DNA of 64,000 nucleotides from Endothia cerciana. Its lineage: Eukaryota > Ascomycota > Sordariomycetes > Diaporthales > Cryphonectriaceae. Position 1 is the first letter of the stretch, and each line of letters begins with the position of its first letter. The notes beneath the pieces are model-generated. The model was given only the letters and a program-made list of their open reading frames with translations. It was not told the origin of the DNA and did no database searches. The position numbers and the translations under genes were made by a program. Positions 31,729 through 42,641 of this stretch are shown here, one piece after another. The DNA lies in assembly GCA_026119935.1 (NCBI GenBank), contig JALRMH010000009.1:496001-560000 (forward strand), written 5' to 3'.

Positions 31729-32831
31729 GATGGGCTGGCCAGCGCTCATTCTACGACAACCTACGAAACGACACCGGCTCCATGAACAACCTCGGCATAT
31801 CTATCCCGTGCGCATGAGCTTAACGACGATATTCGTGGAGGCCAGCAAGCCCGTCACTGCCTATTGCGAGCGTCCATCATTGGCCTCGAGTATGTCAACA
31901 ACATTCTAGTGAGGTTTCGCAAGCTCACCTACAGCACCGTGCTGTGAGCTTATCATTCGATACACGCGTCAGGCATGGTGTTGCAGGAGAGCCTCGGAGC
32001 TGCCAGTCCTACAGGATGTGCAGGACAGGATAATGGGGCTATGGACGGGGGGGGCGAGGTGACGGCTGCATATACAGTCGCGCAACGCCGGTCACTAGCA
32101 CAAATACCGCCGTGTTCTGTCCATCACGCCGATCTCCACCTGCTGCCACACTCCGGCTCACCTCAGACACCCACACACGGTGGGAACATTGGGGACCGCT
32201 GCCGGGCACGCCGGGCTAGACAGCCTGCCCCACACCGAGCATTACTCAAAGCTTGGAGGCCATGGCTGCCCATCACTGCCAGATGCCGCCAAGACATACC
32301 ATCCCAATCCTCGGTCCGCACGCAACGTTCCAAACCCAACACGGCCTAGTGTGCGGTGAGATCCGGCAAGGTGGTGCAGTTCTCTTCTCTCCGCCCTCAC
32401 AGATTTCTGGAAACGGCAGAGCCACGCATGCATTATTCCCTAATGACTTATTTCAGAGCGACTTATAGACCCCCTCCCCTGTTGTCGATCACCCCCTGTC
32501 CCACTCCTCCGGGACGCACTGCGGAAAGATAAGGGGAAGTGGAGGGGGCGAGTAAGATAACGACTCTATATTTGAGCGGCCCACCTTTAGACACATGTTG
32601 CCCCGTGAAAAATTTCCTCCTTTCTTTGATCTTCACCGCTGACATCTACAAGTTTGTTTACCGTTTCGTGCTTTTCCTGTATAAACTTGCAAGATACCCT
32701 ACGATGTGCTGAGGCCTACCGGTGCGGGAAGCATCGTCGTCGTGACCGTTCCTTTGGAAATTCTCTCATCCCCTTCCCACGGTGCTCGAGGTTGATCGGC
32801 CGCGAATCTCGCGCAATTATCCCCCACCCCG
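31729..32831. other. Intergenic, no supportable gene
   Basis: About 1.1 kb. Frames such as 31975-32349 have no motif. The last 300 bases are the promoter and leader of the MFS carrier, pyrimidine-rich near the start codon. Confidence 0.5.
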
Positions 32832-34604
32832 ATGGCAGATGCTGGAGCTTACCCTGAGATCCTCCAGCAGCCACCGTCCGACAATGGTTTGAACGAGCAC
32901 CAGCATGGGCTCCAGCCCACGTTCACTCAAGATAACCTAGAGGACCTCCCTGGTACGCGCCGCTTGTTCGACAGCGAGGGGCACATGCTTCTCGTGCCGG
33001 GCGGCGACGCGACCTCCCTGAAAAAGCACGGCGACATCGTACTCATTCCGCAGCCGACCGACTCGCCCGACGACCCCCTGCAATGGTCTCTCGCGCGGAA
33101 GACCTGGCACACTGCGCTCGTCTGCTTTATCACCGCTCTGACCGCAGCTACTTCCAACGATGCCGGATCCGCAAGCGACGGGTTCAATGAGGAACTTGGC
33201 ATTGACTACTCGTACTTTAACACGGGCGCTGGCGTGTTGTTCATCGGCATTGGCTACTGGACGCTGCTGTCCTCGCCGGCTGTGCACCTTTATGGACGAC
33301 GGCTGTTGTACCTCTTCGCCATGCTCCTGGGTCTCGCAGGAAACCTCTGGTTTGGGTTGGCGGAGAGCGCCGGTGACACGATCTGGAGCCAGCTTTTTGT
33401 CGGAGCCAGCGAGTCTGTCGCCGAGGCGCTGGTCCAGCTCAGCCTCATGGATTTGTGGTTTGAACACCAAGCGGGTGCCGCGATCGGCATCTACGTGCTG
33501 GCCACCAGTGTTGGTACCTACATGGGCTCGCTGATCGCAAGCTACATCGCGCAAAGCTACCTCGGCTACCGGTGGGTCGGCTATATGGGCACCGTCTTCT
33601 CCGGCGGGACCTTGGTTCTGCTGTATTTCGGCCTCGAAGAGACGGCCTTTGACCGCGCGCGGTACACAACTATGCACGGACTGGGCCTCTCAGACCGCGC
33701 CACCAAGGAGCTCGACGCCGGCGTCAACGAGAAGAAAGAAACCTCATCCGGCGCCAACGGCACAGCCACGCCGCCGGCTGTGGACATCGAGCACAGCGGT
33801 GGCTTTGCCGCCCCTGAGAAACCCAAGACCTACTGGCAGCGTATCGCAATCATCACTCCCGCGCCGAACCTGCGCGGCTATGGCTTCAAGCAATACGTCC
33901 GGCGCCTCCTGCACACCCTCAGAGTGTTCACCTTCCCGGCCGTCTGGTATGCCGGCATCCAGTGGGGTTCGCAGAACGCCTGGCTCACATTCTATCTCAC
34001 TGTGGAGCAGGATAATTGGTACGGTCCGCCTTGGAACTACACCGACGGCGAGGTGGGCAATATGAACATCCCGACGGTTATCGGCTCTGTGATCGGCTGT
34101 TTTCTCGCCGGCTGGGGCAGTGATTGGTTTATGCTGTGGATTACGCGTCGGAAGGGTGGGATCATGGAGGCTGAGAGCAGGCTGTGGCTCATGATCTTGC
34201 CTACTATCGTCTTTCCCACCGGTATGTTCCTGTTCGGTATCGGGTCCGGCGAAGGCTGGGCGTGGCCCGTGCCGTATGTCGGTCTGGGCTTCATCGGGTT
34301 CGGCTATGGTTGCGCGGGTGATTTGTCTATGGCGTATCTTGTTGATGCGTACCCCGAGATGGTCCTGGAGGGCATGGTGGGCGTCGCGGTCATCAACAAC
34401 ACCATCGGGATGATTTTCAGCTTTGTCACGAGCCCGTGGATGGACGCCGACGGTGTCCTGTACACCTTTGTGGCTGCTGGGGTACTGGCCTTCGCGGCGC
34501 TTGCCCTGAGCGCGCCGATGGCGTGGTGGGGCAAGACGGCGAGGCGGTGGACGCGGGAGAGGTACAGGCAATTCGTGGCGGATCGAGACGGACTAGAGTT
34601 ATAA
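32832..34604 (+). CDS. MFS transporter, DHA1/HOL1-like
   Basis: A single-exon gene of 590 residues from ATG (MADAGAYPEILQQPPSDNGL) to TAA. The long soluble N-terminus carries GHMLLVPGGDATSLKKHGDI and PQPTDSPDDPLQWSLARKTW, the DPxNWS-type block that precedes helix 1 in the fungal HOL1 group. About twelve hydrophobic helices follow, divided by a cytosolic loop (around EKKETSSGANGTATPPAVDI) between helices 6 and 7. SESVAEALVQLSLMDLWFEH lies in the first half and GYGCAGDLSMAYLVDAYPEM in the second. HOL1 relatives move polyamines, cations or drugs across the plasma membrane; the substrate cannot be predicted. No intron is needed. Confidence 0.88.
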   Translation: MADAGAYPEILQQPPSDNGLNEHQHGLQPTFTQDNLEDLPGTRRLFDSEGHMLLVPGGDATSLKKHGDIVLIPQPTDSPDDPLQWSLARKTWHTALVCFITALTAATSNDAGSASDGFNEELGIDYSYFNTGAGVLFIGIGYWTLLSSPAVHLYGRRLLYLFAMLLGLAGNLWFGLAESAGDTIWSQLFVGASESVAEALVQLSLMDLWFEHQAGAAIGIYVLATSVGTYMGSLIASYIAQSYLGYRWVGYMGTVFSGGTLVLLYFGLEETAFDRARYTTMHGLGLSDRATKELDAGVNEKKETSSGANGTATPPAVDIEHSGGFAAPEKPKTYWQRIAIITPAPNLRGYGFKQYVRRLLHTLRVFTFPAVWYAGIQWGSQNAWLTFYLTVEQDNWYGPPWNYTDGEVGNMNIPTVIGSVIGCFLAGWGSDWFMLWITRRKGGIMEAESRLWLMILPTIVFPTGMFLFGIGSGEGWAWPVPYVGLGFIGFGYGCAGDLSMAYLVDAYPEMVLEGMVGVAVINNTIGMIFSFVTSPWMDADGVLYTFVAAGVLAFAALALSAPMAWWGKTARRWTRERYRQFVADRDGLEL

Positions 34605-35112
34605 GTAATGGGTGAGAGAATAGGAGGCGGTGGGGTGGCGCGCGGTAATCAGAGGCAACGCACCGGATGGCCTTTGTTGGACCTCACACCACGGTAGAAG
34701 TTGGCAGATACCCATGGAAGCGAGCACCAGCGACGGAACCTTCAACGTTCGGTATTTCATTCTCCGGCACACGAGCCATAGCATCATGACATGTAGTCAA
34801 CTTTGGACAATGGACTTTTGGGTAGGGCAGGCATTGTCTCGCAGTCGCAACCTCGATCAACTCACGGGTATGACTAGCCAGTGCGACAAGTATCAACTCA
34901 AACTCGTTCTATATGACCTGAATAATACCGTCAATCTCGTCCGCCGCCGAGCTGCAACCTCGTCTGCGGTTGCACGAGCCCGAACATAGTGCTTCCGGGT
35001 GCAAAAACGCAGGATGCCGTTTAAGCCTTGGCTTATCGACTCCAGCACAGGTCGAAGCCCGTGCCGACTTTCCGGGGACGCTGTCAGCGCTATCAGTGCA
35101 GCCTTATTGAAT

Positions 35113-35136
35113 CCCCCCCCCCCCCCAAAAAAAAAA
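35113..35136. repeat. C14-A10 homopolymer pair
   Basis: Fourteen C followed directly by ten A. Confidence 0.95.
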
Positions 35137-35744
35137 CTCCATGCCGCGTTGGACACCGCTGCCGTCTGGTCCGTGAGGGAAGCATACAGGTGATGATGAT
35201 CTGCGACAAGCTTATCATGATCCTACCCGCAAGGGCCACCGATGAGATTCGTATCCCTCACGAGAGTGGGGATTGATGAACAGGGGCCACGACATGGCTG
35301 CATGGGCACAGGATGTCCCCCCAGGCGATAAGGGTGTGGTGTGTCTGGCAGCAGCATGTTGCCACGCAAACTGTGGGTGACACAGTCTCTCCGTAATGCT
35401 TTTGTAGGTTCTCAACGCCGAACGCTTGGGCTGCCAGCCAATCCAACTCCCTGTCCACTTGCCTGTGTGATATAGTTGACTGTTGTAGTGAAGGTACCAA
35501 GGCTTGGTGATTCTGTTCGGGGAGTTATAGGTCTGTGTGATGTTTCAGCGCACCTCGTACTTCTTCCAGTTCATAACTTGATTGCCATACCAGGTAGCAA
35601 TACGCAATGCAGCCAATAGGTGCAGAGAATGAGGAACGCGCTCTCCAGAGCCATTGAACGTGGGTGGCTGTATATCTTGGCTGACCAATGGCTAAAGTTT
35701 GGGCTAGATTCCAACCAGTAGGCGGACATAGTGACGGGCAAAAA

Positions 35745-35758
35745 GGGGGGGGGGGGGG
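35745..35758. repeat. G14 homopolymer
   Basis: Fourteen G after AAAA; followed by an A/G-rich stretch to 35820. Confidence 0.95.
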
Positions 35759-36203
35759 CAAACCAAAATAAAAATAAAAAAAGGGGAAGAAAAAAGGGGA
35801 GAGAGACAGAAAGCAAGAGATGGTACATATACCTAAGTTTGAAATAAGTTGTCAGCTCATTCCTAGCAAATAATCATCGTTGCCTCTGCCATAGAATAAG
35901 GACTGTCAAGTCTGAACGGACCAATTTTTCGAGGGGCTGCCGACTTTACACAAATGGTGAGTTACTGGCATTAAGCTCAAGTCACGACGATCTTCGCATC
36001 CTATGGCTTAGTCCTTGTCATTCAAACTGTGTGCCCAATTCCACATCATTTGACAAACAATGGGATGTACGCAAGTATGCAATTGACATTGCCAATCAAC
36101 TTGCAACCAGTCATGAGACTCAGTCAATACACAGGTAACTCGATCATTGTCTTTCTATGACCGACTCTATTTTGAGTTCTTCTTTCAATACACCATTGAA
36201 ATG

Positions 36204-36224
36204 TATATATATATATATATATAT
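36204..36224. repeat. AT dinucleotide microsatellite
   Basis: About ten TA units following ATG. Confidence 0.95.
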
Positions 36225-36378
36225 CAATGGACCAGGCCAACAAATATGTGGAATGGGTTTACCAACTAATCACATGTTAAAGCGTTTAAGGCATGCCCTG
36301 ATTGGATTGAAACACTCATACACAAGTAGAACATATTGATATTGCCAAGACCTGGAACCCAACAGCATACATCTCACA

Positions 36379-36974
36379 ATGCTATCTTACACTTTGGATA
36401 GCATTTCATCATATATCATCGACTTCTTCCCAGCGATGAACCCAACTGGCCCCTTGCCCACAACGTCGCGGGCCTCTAGCTTGTAAGACTATTACTCCGT
36501 GAAACCCCGCATCTCCCATGCATATCTCCATAGACACTTGTGAGAAAACCGATCTTTAGCTAAAATTGCACAAGGTCCAACAAGGCTTCGAGTACAACTT
36601 TAAGCACAGCCCATGTGCTCGCCGAGGCAGTCTCCCGCAGCCCTCCACAACTCCCGACGGACGAAAAGACAATCCAAGACTTCCGACTGGACAAGGCCAC
36701 CGCCACTAATCGGCTCCTCATCACCGAGTTCTGGAGGATGATCTTCTTGGAGTTCGGCGTTGAGGTGTCTGACATTGACAAGTGGCGGAAGGTTGGGAAG
36801 CTGGAGGAGAATCTGGAGGAGGTCATAACGAAGGGTATGGTTCGAGTCATCCATAAGGGTGACGAGGAATTCCTGCGGAGGTTTACCATTTACAGTCTCT
36901 TCTTTCGGAGAAATAAGGAACTGTTCCAGCTGGCGGAGGGAGCAGAAACAGAGACGGAGCGTGACCTCATGTGA
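36379..36974 (+). CDS. Small hypothetical protein, two exons
   Basis: Proposed exons 36379-36482 and 36575-36974, 167 residues; intron of 92 bp with donor GTAAGA and acceptor GCACAAG, phase 2. The predicted protein starts MLSYTLDSISSYIIDFFPAM, then has a Ser/Thr/Pro linker. The second exon encodes a charged, well-composed helical region (TIQDFRLDKATATNRLLITE, FWRMIFLEFGVEVSDIDKWR, FLRRFTIYSLFFRRNKELFQ), ending METER-like acidic residues before TGA. I do not recognise the family. Evidence that it is real: natural amino-acid composition and a splice that keeps frame and supplies an ATG. It could instead be a fragment of an older gene. Confidence 0.5.
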
Positions 36975-38075
36975 GGATTCGATGCATCTCTGTCGCGTAA
37001 TATTTCGTGCTAGGCAACTGAAATAGGGCGCAGAATACACTCAACTGCGTCAGGTCGAAGTCGTGACGGTCTCTGGTTACAGAATACTTGACTACCCATC
37101 TCACTTATTTTCATCCGAAATCGAGTCCCGCTATCACTGTCTAGTCTGGTATCAACTACTCTTCCAAAAGGCAGATCCCTGGCATCCTGCGGCGACATGG
37201 TAATTAGTCATTGACGACCATGAGCATATCGATCAGCCTTCTTGTTTCCTTGAAGTATGAACACATGCAATAAGGCCGGTCAGCAACATCGAGACGGGCG
37301 TTGCGATATCTTCACGAGATTTCCATGCTCATAAATTCTGACATATTTTTAACGGTCGTGCTTGTATGGTTAGTGGCCACATGTAAGTTATTGACCGTTG
37401 CGGACCAGCGATAGCTAGGAGTCTTCATTCATCCCTATCTAGTCCGTCTGGGTCATTTAAGACGAGTCACAGTCAATGCTACCAATTCAAGGCGAGAATG
37501 ATGAACTATGGCCATGAGTTCTTGCGACTCGGGATCGCTTATCATATAGTCAGCAGTTTTAACCTCGAGTCACTTTCAAACTCTTGAAGACGAGTTCGTA
37601 AGGATGAGCGTCGTCATCCAATATACTGTTATAACGGATATGACTAATTACTATGAATGAATGATTGTTGAAGCATAGTGACTCATGATAATCAGGCACA
37701 GTCATCTTGCCACCTCAAAGGCCCAGCGGGAGCTGATGGATTGGTCGTCTTGACTTTTCCCATCCCCGATACTCTTTTGTTCACCAATTCTTGGTCCACT
37801 TACATATGTGGCACACTGAACTTGCTCACCAGCCACATCGGGAGTAATACTCAATTGTCAAATACAAATTTCTTCTTCACACATACTTCAATTACTTAAG
37901 TGAGCTGTTAATTCCTGTCCTCGCGCATTCTCTTCTCTCCATCGGCATATAAAATCAAGCAGGCTCATTCCCTAACAAGACAGTATCCTTGCTATCACCA
38001 AATACCCATCACAAGGGTCCCTCATCCTCGACCTTGAGGGCAAGCAGCGCTTGAGCGCCTCTGGTCTCCCAACTC
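36975..38075. other. Intergenic, no supportable gene
   Basis: AT-richer than the flanks; no coherent frame. It ends in the promoter of the next transcription unit. Confidence 0.55.
37948..37954 (+). promoter_or_regulatory. TATA box (TATAAAA)
   Basis: A perfect TATAAAA 128 bases before the ATG at 38076, followed by pyrimidine-rich CTCATTCC sequence suitable for transcription initiation. It may drive the 38076 gene or a long-leader transcript reaching 38965. Confidence 0.6.
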
Positions 38076-38870
38076 ATGTCCTCTTCGGCCAACAGAGGCT
38101 TTGCTCATTACATTTTATCAGGCCAATTTCCCGGGAGGGCCGTCAAGCTCATCATTGGCTTATACCTCGAGGTCAATCCTCAGGATAACTCTTGGTCTTG
38201 CTTCATCGCTGCCAGCTTCTATGATCTTTCTCAACGAGTGCTCTGGTATAAGGAAGTTTGCCTTATTCTCAGGCACAACAACTCAAGCAACAGAGGCTGG
38301 AGTGCAGTGCACGGCTTCGACCTTGGCCCTCCGCCTCCACTTGAACGATTCACTGGTAAGTGTGTCCGTGTAATCTGTTTTTGTCCTAAAACTAGAGCCT
38401 CACTATGCGAGTCACTCCGAGTCATGCCATAATTTTCTTCACTGAATCACAACCCAACAACAATCAACGTCTGAAGGCTTCCCCTTTCAGTATTCATGGC
38501 TATAAATCACAGTCTTGTCTGCGCTCCAAGTGCGTTCTCGCTCACAAATAATCGTGCAGACACACACTTTGGTCTTGCCCAGAGTATCCGCAATCCTAGC
38601 ATTCAACAACACCTTCAAGGCGACATCATCCATACACACCACAACTACCTTATTCCTCCTCACCCATTCGCACCCCGTTCAACATTTGCGCCCTCTTCTT
38701 TCCGGTACCAGACTCATCAAACGCAGTCAAGTGTACCGGTTCAAGACGGCACCTGGAATTATCGACCAGTCTGGACCTTCACTCCGCCGCCCGGCCTCCC
38801 ACTTGTTGGTCAACGCGGTCCTTGGACTCCCTTTTCCACTGATACTCAGTCAGCTCGATATCCGCTGTGA
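38076..38870 (+). CDS. Hypothetical two-exon protein or spliced leader region
   Basis: Exon 1 38076-38355 and exon 2 38491-38870 join in frame (donor GTAAGT, acceptor CCCCTTTCAG after a pyrimidine tract) to give 219 residues. It begins MSSSANRGFAHYILSGQFPG and ends DGTWNYRPVWTFTPPPGLPL plus about 20 residues before TGA. No domain is recognised and the second half is rich in His, Thr, Pro and Ser. A strong TATA box lies at 37948. The alternative is that these exons are the 5' untranslated leader of the gene at 38965, which has a donor (GTGTGT, about 38880) and acceptor (AACAG, about 38941) just before its ATG. Confidence 0.4.
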
Positions 38871-38964
38871 AACCCTGGTGTGTAGTATCATCATTCGTTA
38901 CGTCTACTCCTTGAACAATTACTGACAGTTTTTCCGCAACAGATCTGCTCCGCCACGTTTCACG

Positions 38965-39654
38965 ATGGCGTACGTCGGCGGTGGTCAGAATCCAGCTTGG
39001 GGTCGTGATGCCGGCCCACCGCCTCCAACCAATCGACAAGCCTACGGTGGCTACTCATTCAACTATCCTAACGGCGCTGCGCGTTACGTTCCCCAGATCC
39101 AGCAGCCCTACTGGGGCTACGGAAATTATGCTGGTCCCTATTTCGCGCCGGGCCAGCAGGCCTTCGCGCCGGGTAGTGTGCAGCCAACGGCCTTCGCCAA
39201 TGCAGGTCGCATGCCGAGCGGCCAGCCCGTGATCGACTCCTCACTGCCAGCGGCGAACATGACAAACTCGACCGGTGGTGTGGGATGTGAGCCGGGATAC
39301 AATTACTTCTTCCCTTCGGAGCATACCAAGATCCACGTCTTCCGCACCGGCGACACTCCGCCCTGGAACCTGCCGCCAAACTTCGTTGCGTCATTCTATA
39401 CAGTACATGTCCCTACAAATACCACTGTCGCTTCTCTGTTGAAGGGCTTCGGCGCGGTGAACTCCGATCCCAAGAAGAACCGGGTGACTGAGGTCATCCA
39501 GGGAGGCGCCGGCCTTTGGTACAGGGGCATGAGCTATAGTGGAAATGACGAGGATGTCATGGGCAAGGAGATCAAGGAGTTGGGGTGGGACAATACCCGT
39601 ACTGGATTGAGCGGCGGAAAGCCGGTAGTGTACCTGTACGTCACTAAGGGTTGA
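38965..39654 (+). CDS. Conserved fungal hypothetical protein, Gly/Tyr/Pro-rich
   Basis: A single-exon frame of 229 residues starting ATGGCGTACGTCGGCGG (MAYVGGGQNPAWGRDAGPPP). The N-terminal half is low-complexity, rich in Gly, Tyr, Pro and Gln (PQIQQPYWGYGNYAGPYFAP). The C-terminal half from about residue 105 is a folded-looking domain with CEPGYNYFFPSEHTKIHVFR, FYTVHVPTNTTVASLLKGFG, ITEVIQGG-type and KEIKELGWDNTRTGLSGGKP segments. The layout resembles small ubiquitin-fold-like modules, but this is only an impression. No signal peptide or membrane helix. A likely 5' UTR intron ends at AACAG 20-odd bases before the ATG. Confidence 0.7.
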   Translation: MAYVGGGQNPAWGRDAGPPPPTNRQAYGGYSFNYPNGAARYVPQIQQPYWGYGNYAGPYFAPGQQAFAPGSVQPTAFANAGRMPSGQPVIDSSLPAANMTNSTGGVGCEPGYNYFFPSEHTKIHVFRTGDTPPWNLPPNFVASFYTVHVPTNTTVASLLKGFGAVNSDPKKNRVTEVIQGGAGLWYRGMSYSGNDEDVMGKEIKELGWDNTRTGLSGGKPVVYLYVTKG

Positions 39655-40268
39655 TTTCCTACATCTGAAAGAGAGTGCGTCGGTCACTTGAGTAACTGGA
39701 GGGATCAGAGTCTGCAAAATTTGCGTTCAAGTGTACAAGTCCTTCCTTTGCGATATACAGAAAAATGCGCGTGATAGTCATTCTCGGTGGGCAGGCCGTA
39801 AGTCGGAGATTGGTATGGACTGAGATGGCGTCTATGCAGGCAGTCTTCTTGTTGCTGGTAGTATTCCTAGCTCTAGTTAATGATATTTTGGTATGACAGC
39901 ATTCTCTTGGTTCTTGAGCTCCTATGGTGCACCTTCACAAGGCGAGGGTGAGTTGAAAGGCAGTTCATGTGGTCGTGATAACTTTTCATTTCTTTGTCCC
40001 ACCATTCCAGTCCCAATAGACTGTGTGTTGAGGCTGTATAAAGGCTCACTGTCTGGATGGGCCGCGAGGCTATAAGCACAACAGACAACCGCGATCATAG
40101 GAACAAGAGAGCTAGTAAGAGGTTCGAGCTGAGCACTGATTTCCAGCTTGTACACTTGGGCTGGGTGCTACTTCATCACATTAGTCAATGAAGGATGGTC
40201 GACCATCAACCAGACTCGAAGGCAACATTGGCTCATCCAGTGTGGGACACTTAGCAACTGAGATAATA
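39655..40268. other. Intergenic, no supportable gene
   Basis: 3' region of the preceding gene and left flank of pogo element 2; nothing recognised. Confidence 0.5.
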
Positions 40269-42639
40269 AGTCGGACCACCCCTCTTCCGATCACTCTGGT
40301 CAGCCACACCGCTATTTTGACTACCCCTATATATCTTTATTTTTCTCTACTAATTCTTTTCCGAATAACCTCAATTTTTCACTGTTTATTAATTACAGTC
40401 CTATGAAGCCCTATGGAGAATCCAATGTTTCTCAAGCTATCAGGGCTGTTAATGCAGGCCTGTCTATTCGAAAAGCGTCAACCGAATGGGGTATTACTTA
40501 TACAGCTGTTCAGAACCATCTTGCAGGCTCGCAAACTCATCAACAAGGTGCTGAATCTTAACAAAGACTCTCCTTTAACTAATAAAGAAAATATTTCAAT
40601 GGATTCTAGTTCAAAAGAGTCTAGGGCTTCCGTCTAGCTATTCAGAGCTCAGAATTTTTGCTTAAAAGATCCTTACGGTTGAGGGAGGCCTTCAGCCTCT
40701 AGGAAAGAGATGGACAGAGTCTTTCCTAAAGAGAAATCCAGAGGTCAGCATTCTGAAGACTCGACGTATTGCTTCAGTTCGAACCAATAGAGCAACAACA
40801 GAGGTAATTCGGCCTTGGTTCGGTCCCCAGATCCAGCCAATCAAGCCGGCTAACCGAGGGAATATGGATGAAGCTGGAATATTTGAAGGCTAGGGAGAAA
40901 ATGAATTGGTCCTTGGAAGATCTCTTTCACCATCAATTCAGAAAAAGAAAAAAAAAACAAAAAAAACCCTGTGTTTAGAGCCTAGACTTCTTTTTCTCCA
41001 GTGCATATCAGCTACTGGTGCTCACCTACCTCTAATGATATTGTTCCGGTGGCCAGGGGTACTGTCAGGGCCCTATGTGGAAAAGAATACGCTCCTGAAC
41101 CCTAATCCTGGGCTATTTGCCTACTTAACTGTCTCTTTCAGGCTTATCTTATAGATATTCTTTTATCAGAATAATCTATTCACTTCTTTCCACGCTCAGA
41201 GTCGAGCTTCCCTTCAGCACCATGGCATCTGCCGAGCTATGATCAGAGACTTACAAAGCCGCAGCCACCCACCTTCCTTTCTCTACTCTAGTTTTGAAAG
41301 AAATATGTGTGTTCCTCTCTTATATGCGGACCCCTATTGGCCTCTCTTGTGTAGGCTTTATTGCTTCTACTCAAGATCCGGACAGGCACTCTATCGGCCG
41401 AGGACCTCATCACATCGCAGTTTTCTAGCTACGTTCTTTCTCCTCCTCTACACCTTGGAGCTGCAGGTGACTGTGTGGTCGGCGATTGCAAGCCAAGAGA
41501 GCGAGTGCCCTACTCTGTGAAGCCCTTATATCCCTTGCCACGACAGACCACACATTCTTTGTTGTTCTTGAGGGGGCTTTACGGCGCCCGTTCTAATATT
41601 CAAAAAAAAATCTATACAACAACAATAGTTTCTTATTAATCTGGAGCCTTTTGAGAGTTAGCAATTCACTATAATAGAAAACGGATGGATGGATAACAAG
41701 ATGGCACTTGAATGGCTGAGAAAGATATTCATCCCGGCTAACTAACCAGAAGACCCTGCAGAAACCAGATCTAAGACAGCTATGAAGCTATACAACTACG
41801 GAATTCATGTGGGAGTGCTTCTAAAACAATATTCTGTTGATTTATTTACATCCTCACATGTTCTTCAGCCTCTCGATCTAGGAGTATTCTCCTCTCTCAA
41901 GAGGGCCTATCGATCAAAAAGTCAATCTTTTAGGCTAACAGAGAGATTCAACAGTCCTAAACAAGCATTAATTTCTCGATAACTATTACCTGGCTCTCAA
42001 GAACGGCCTTTCTAGCCAGAATATCAAGCCACAGGCCTTTGGCCTGTCTCTATGGCCAAACCACTCTTAAGCCCTCTTCTTCTTGAGAACTCTTAACTAG
42101 ATACCTCCAGCCAATTAATTACCGCCTTATAACAGTCAACAAGAGCTAATATCACTTCGAATATCACATTGAGCTAATCAGACCTCTATTCAACTCCTAG
42201 AAAAGCTCATGACTTAAGGGCTTAGTTGAATAAAATCAGGGCTCAAGTTTCGCCTTCCCTAGCACATCGTACACTATTCAGATAGATGAAAAAAGGCTAG
42301 AGAGAGAGAGAATTCTTATTGGCTAAGGCTCTGGAGGAAACTCAGGCTTAAAAAGCGTAGGTTAAGGCTTCTAGGCCTAGAAAAAGAAGGAAAGTTGAGT
42401 TGAGCCCGAATTCCAAGTTCGCGGATATAAAGGCTATTCAGAGGGCTCAAAATATCGCCAATCAAGATGCAGAGAGTCTTACCGAAGAGAGCGAAGTCGA
42501 ATTGCCTAGGGCTGAAGAGGATTGCATTATAGTTGCTGATAGTTCAGAGGAATAGAGAAAATAAATATATGTGTATATATTGAGCTTGGCTGACCAGGGT
42601 GATCGGAAGGGGGTGATCGGAAGGGGGGGGTGTCCGACT
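40269..42639 (+). mobile_element. Fot1/pogo-type DNA transposon 2, degraded
   Basis: An element of 2371 bp between TA target duplications (40267-40268 and 42640-42641). The left end begins AGTCGGACCACCCCTCTTCC and continues GATCACTCTGGTCAGCCACA. The right end is its inverted copy but contains the 14-15 bp block GGTGATCGGAAGGGG twice in tandem (about 42599-42629). The coding interior is homologous to element 1 (same MKPY start and ELPRAEEDCIIVAD end) but the TIRs differ, so they are related but not identical families. Stops and shifts are present, though fewer than in element 1. Confidence 0.9.
40403..42555 (+). pseudogene. Pogo/Fot1 transposase remnant 2
   Basis: Opens MKPYGESNVSQAIRAVNAGL and SIRKASTEWGITYTAVQNHL (helix-turn-helix), then breaks. 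CENPB-type segment LGLPSSYSELRIFA, stop, KILTVEGGLQPLGKRW follows, with RATTEVIRPWFG and later LQPLDLGVFSSLKRAY of the DDE domain. The C-terminus has SKFADIKAIQRAQ and VELPRAEEDCIIVADSSEE before TAG at 42553-42555. Several in-frame stops and frame changes; not functional. Confidence 0.85.
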
Positions 42640-42641
42640 TA

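Larger units (their letters stand above)
34605..36378. other. Intergenic, simple repeats only
   Basis: About 1.8 kb. Holds a C14-A10 run, a G14 run and an AT microsatellite (listed separately). No frame has recognisable features. Confidence 0.6.

Noticed and set aside
32832..34604. Introns in the HOL1-like transporter
   Set aside because: The single open frame already covers the full family length with continuous helices; no intron is needed.
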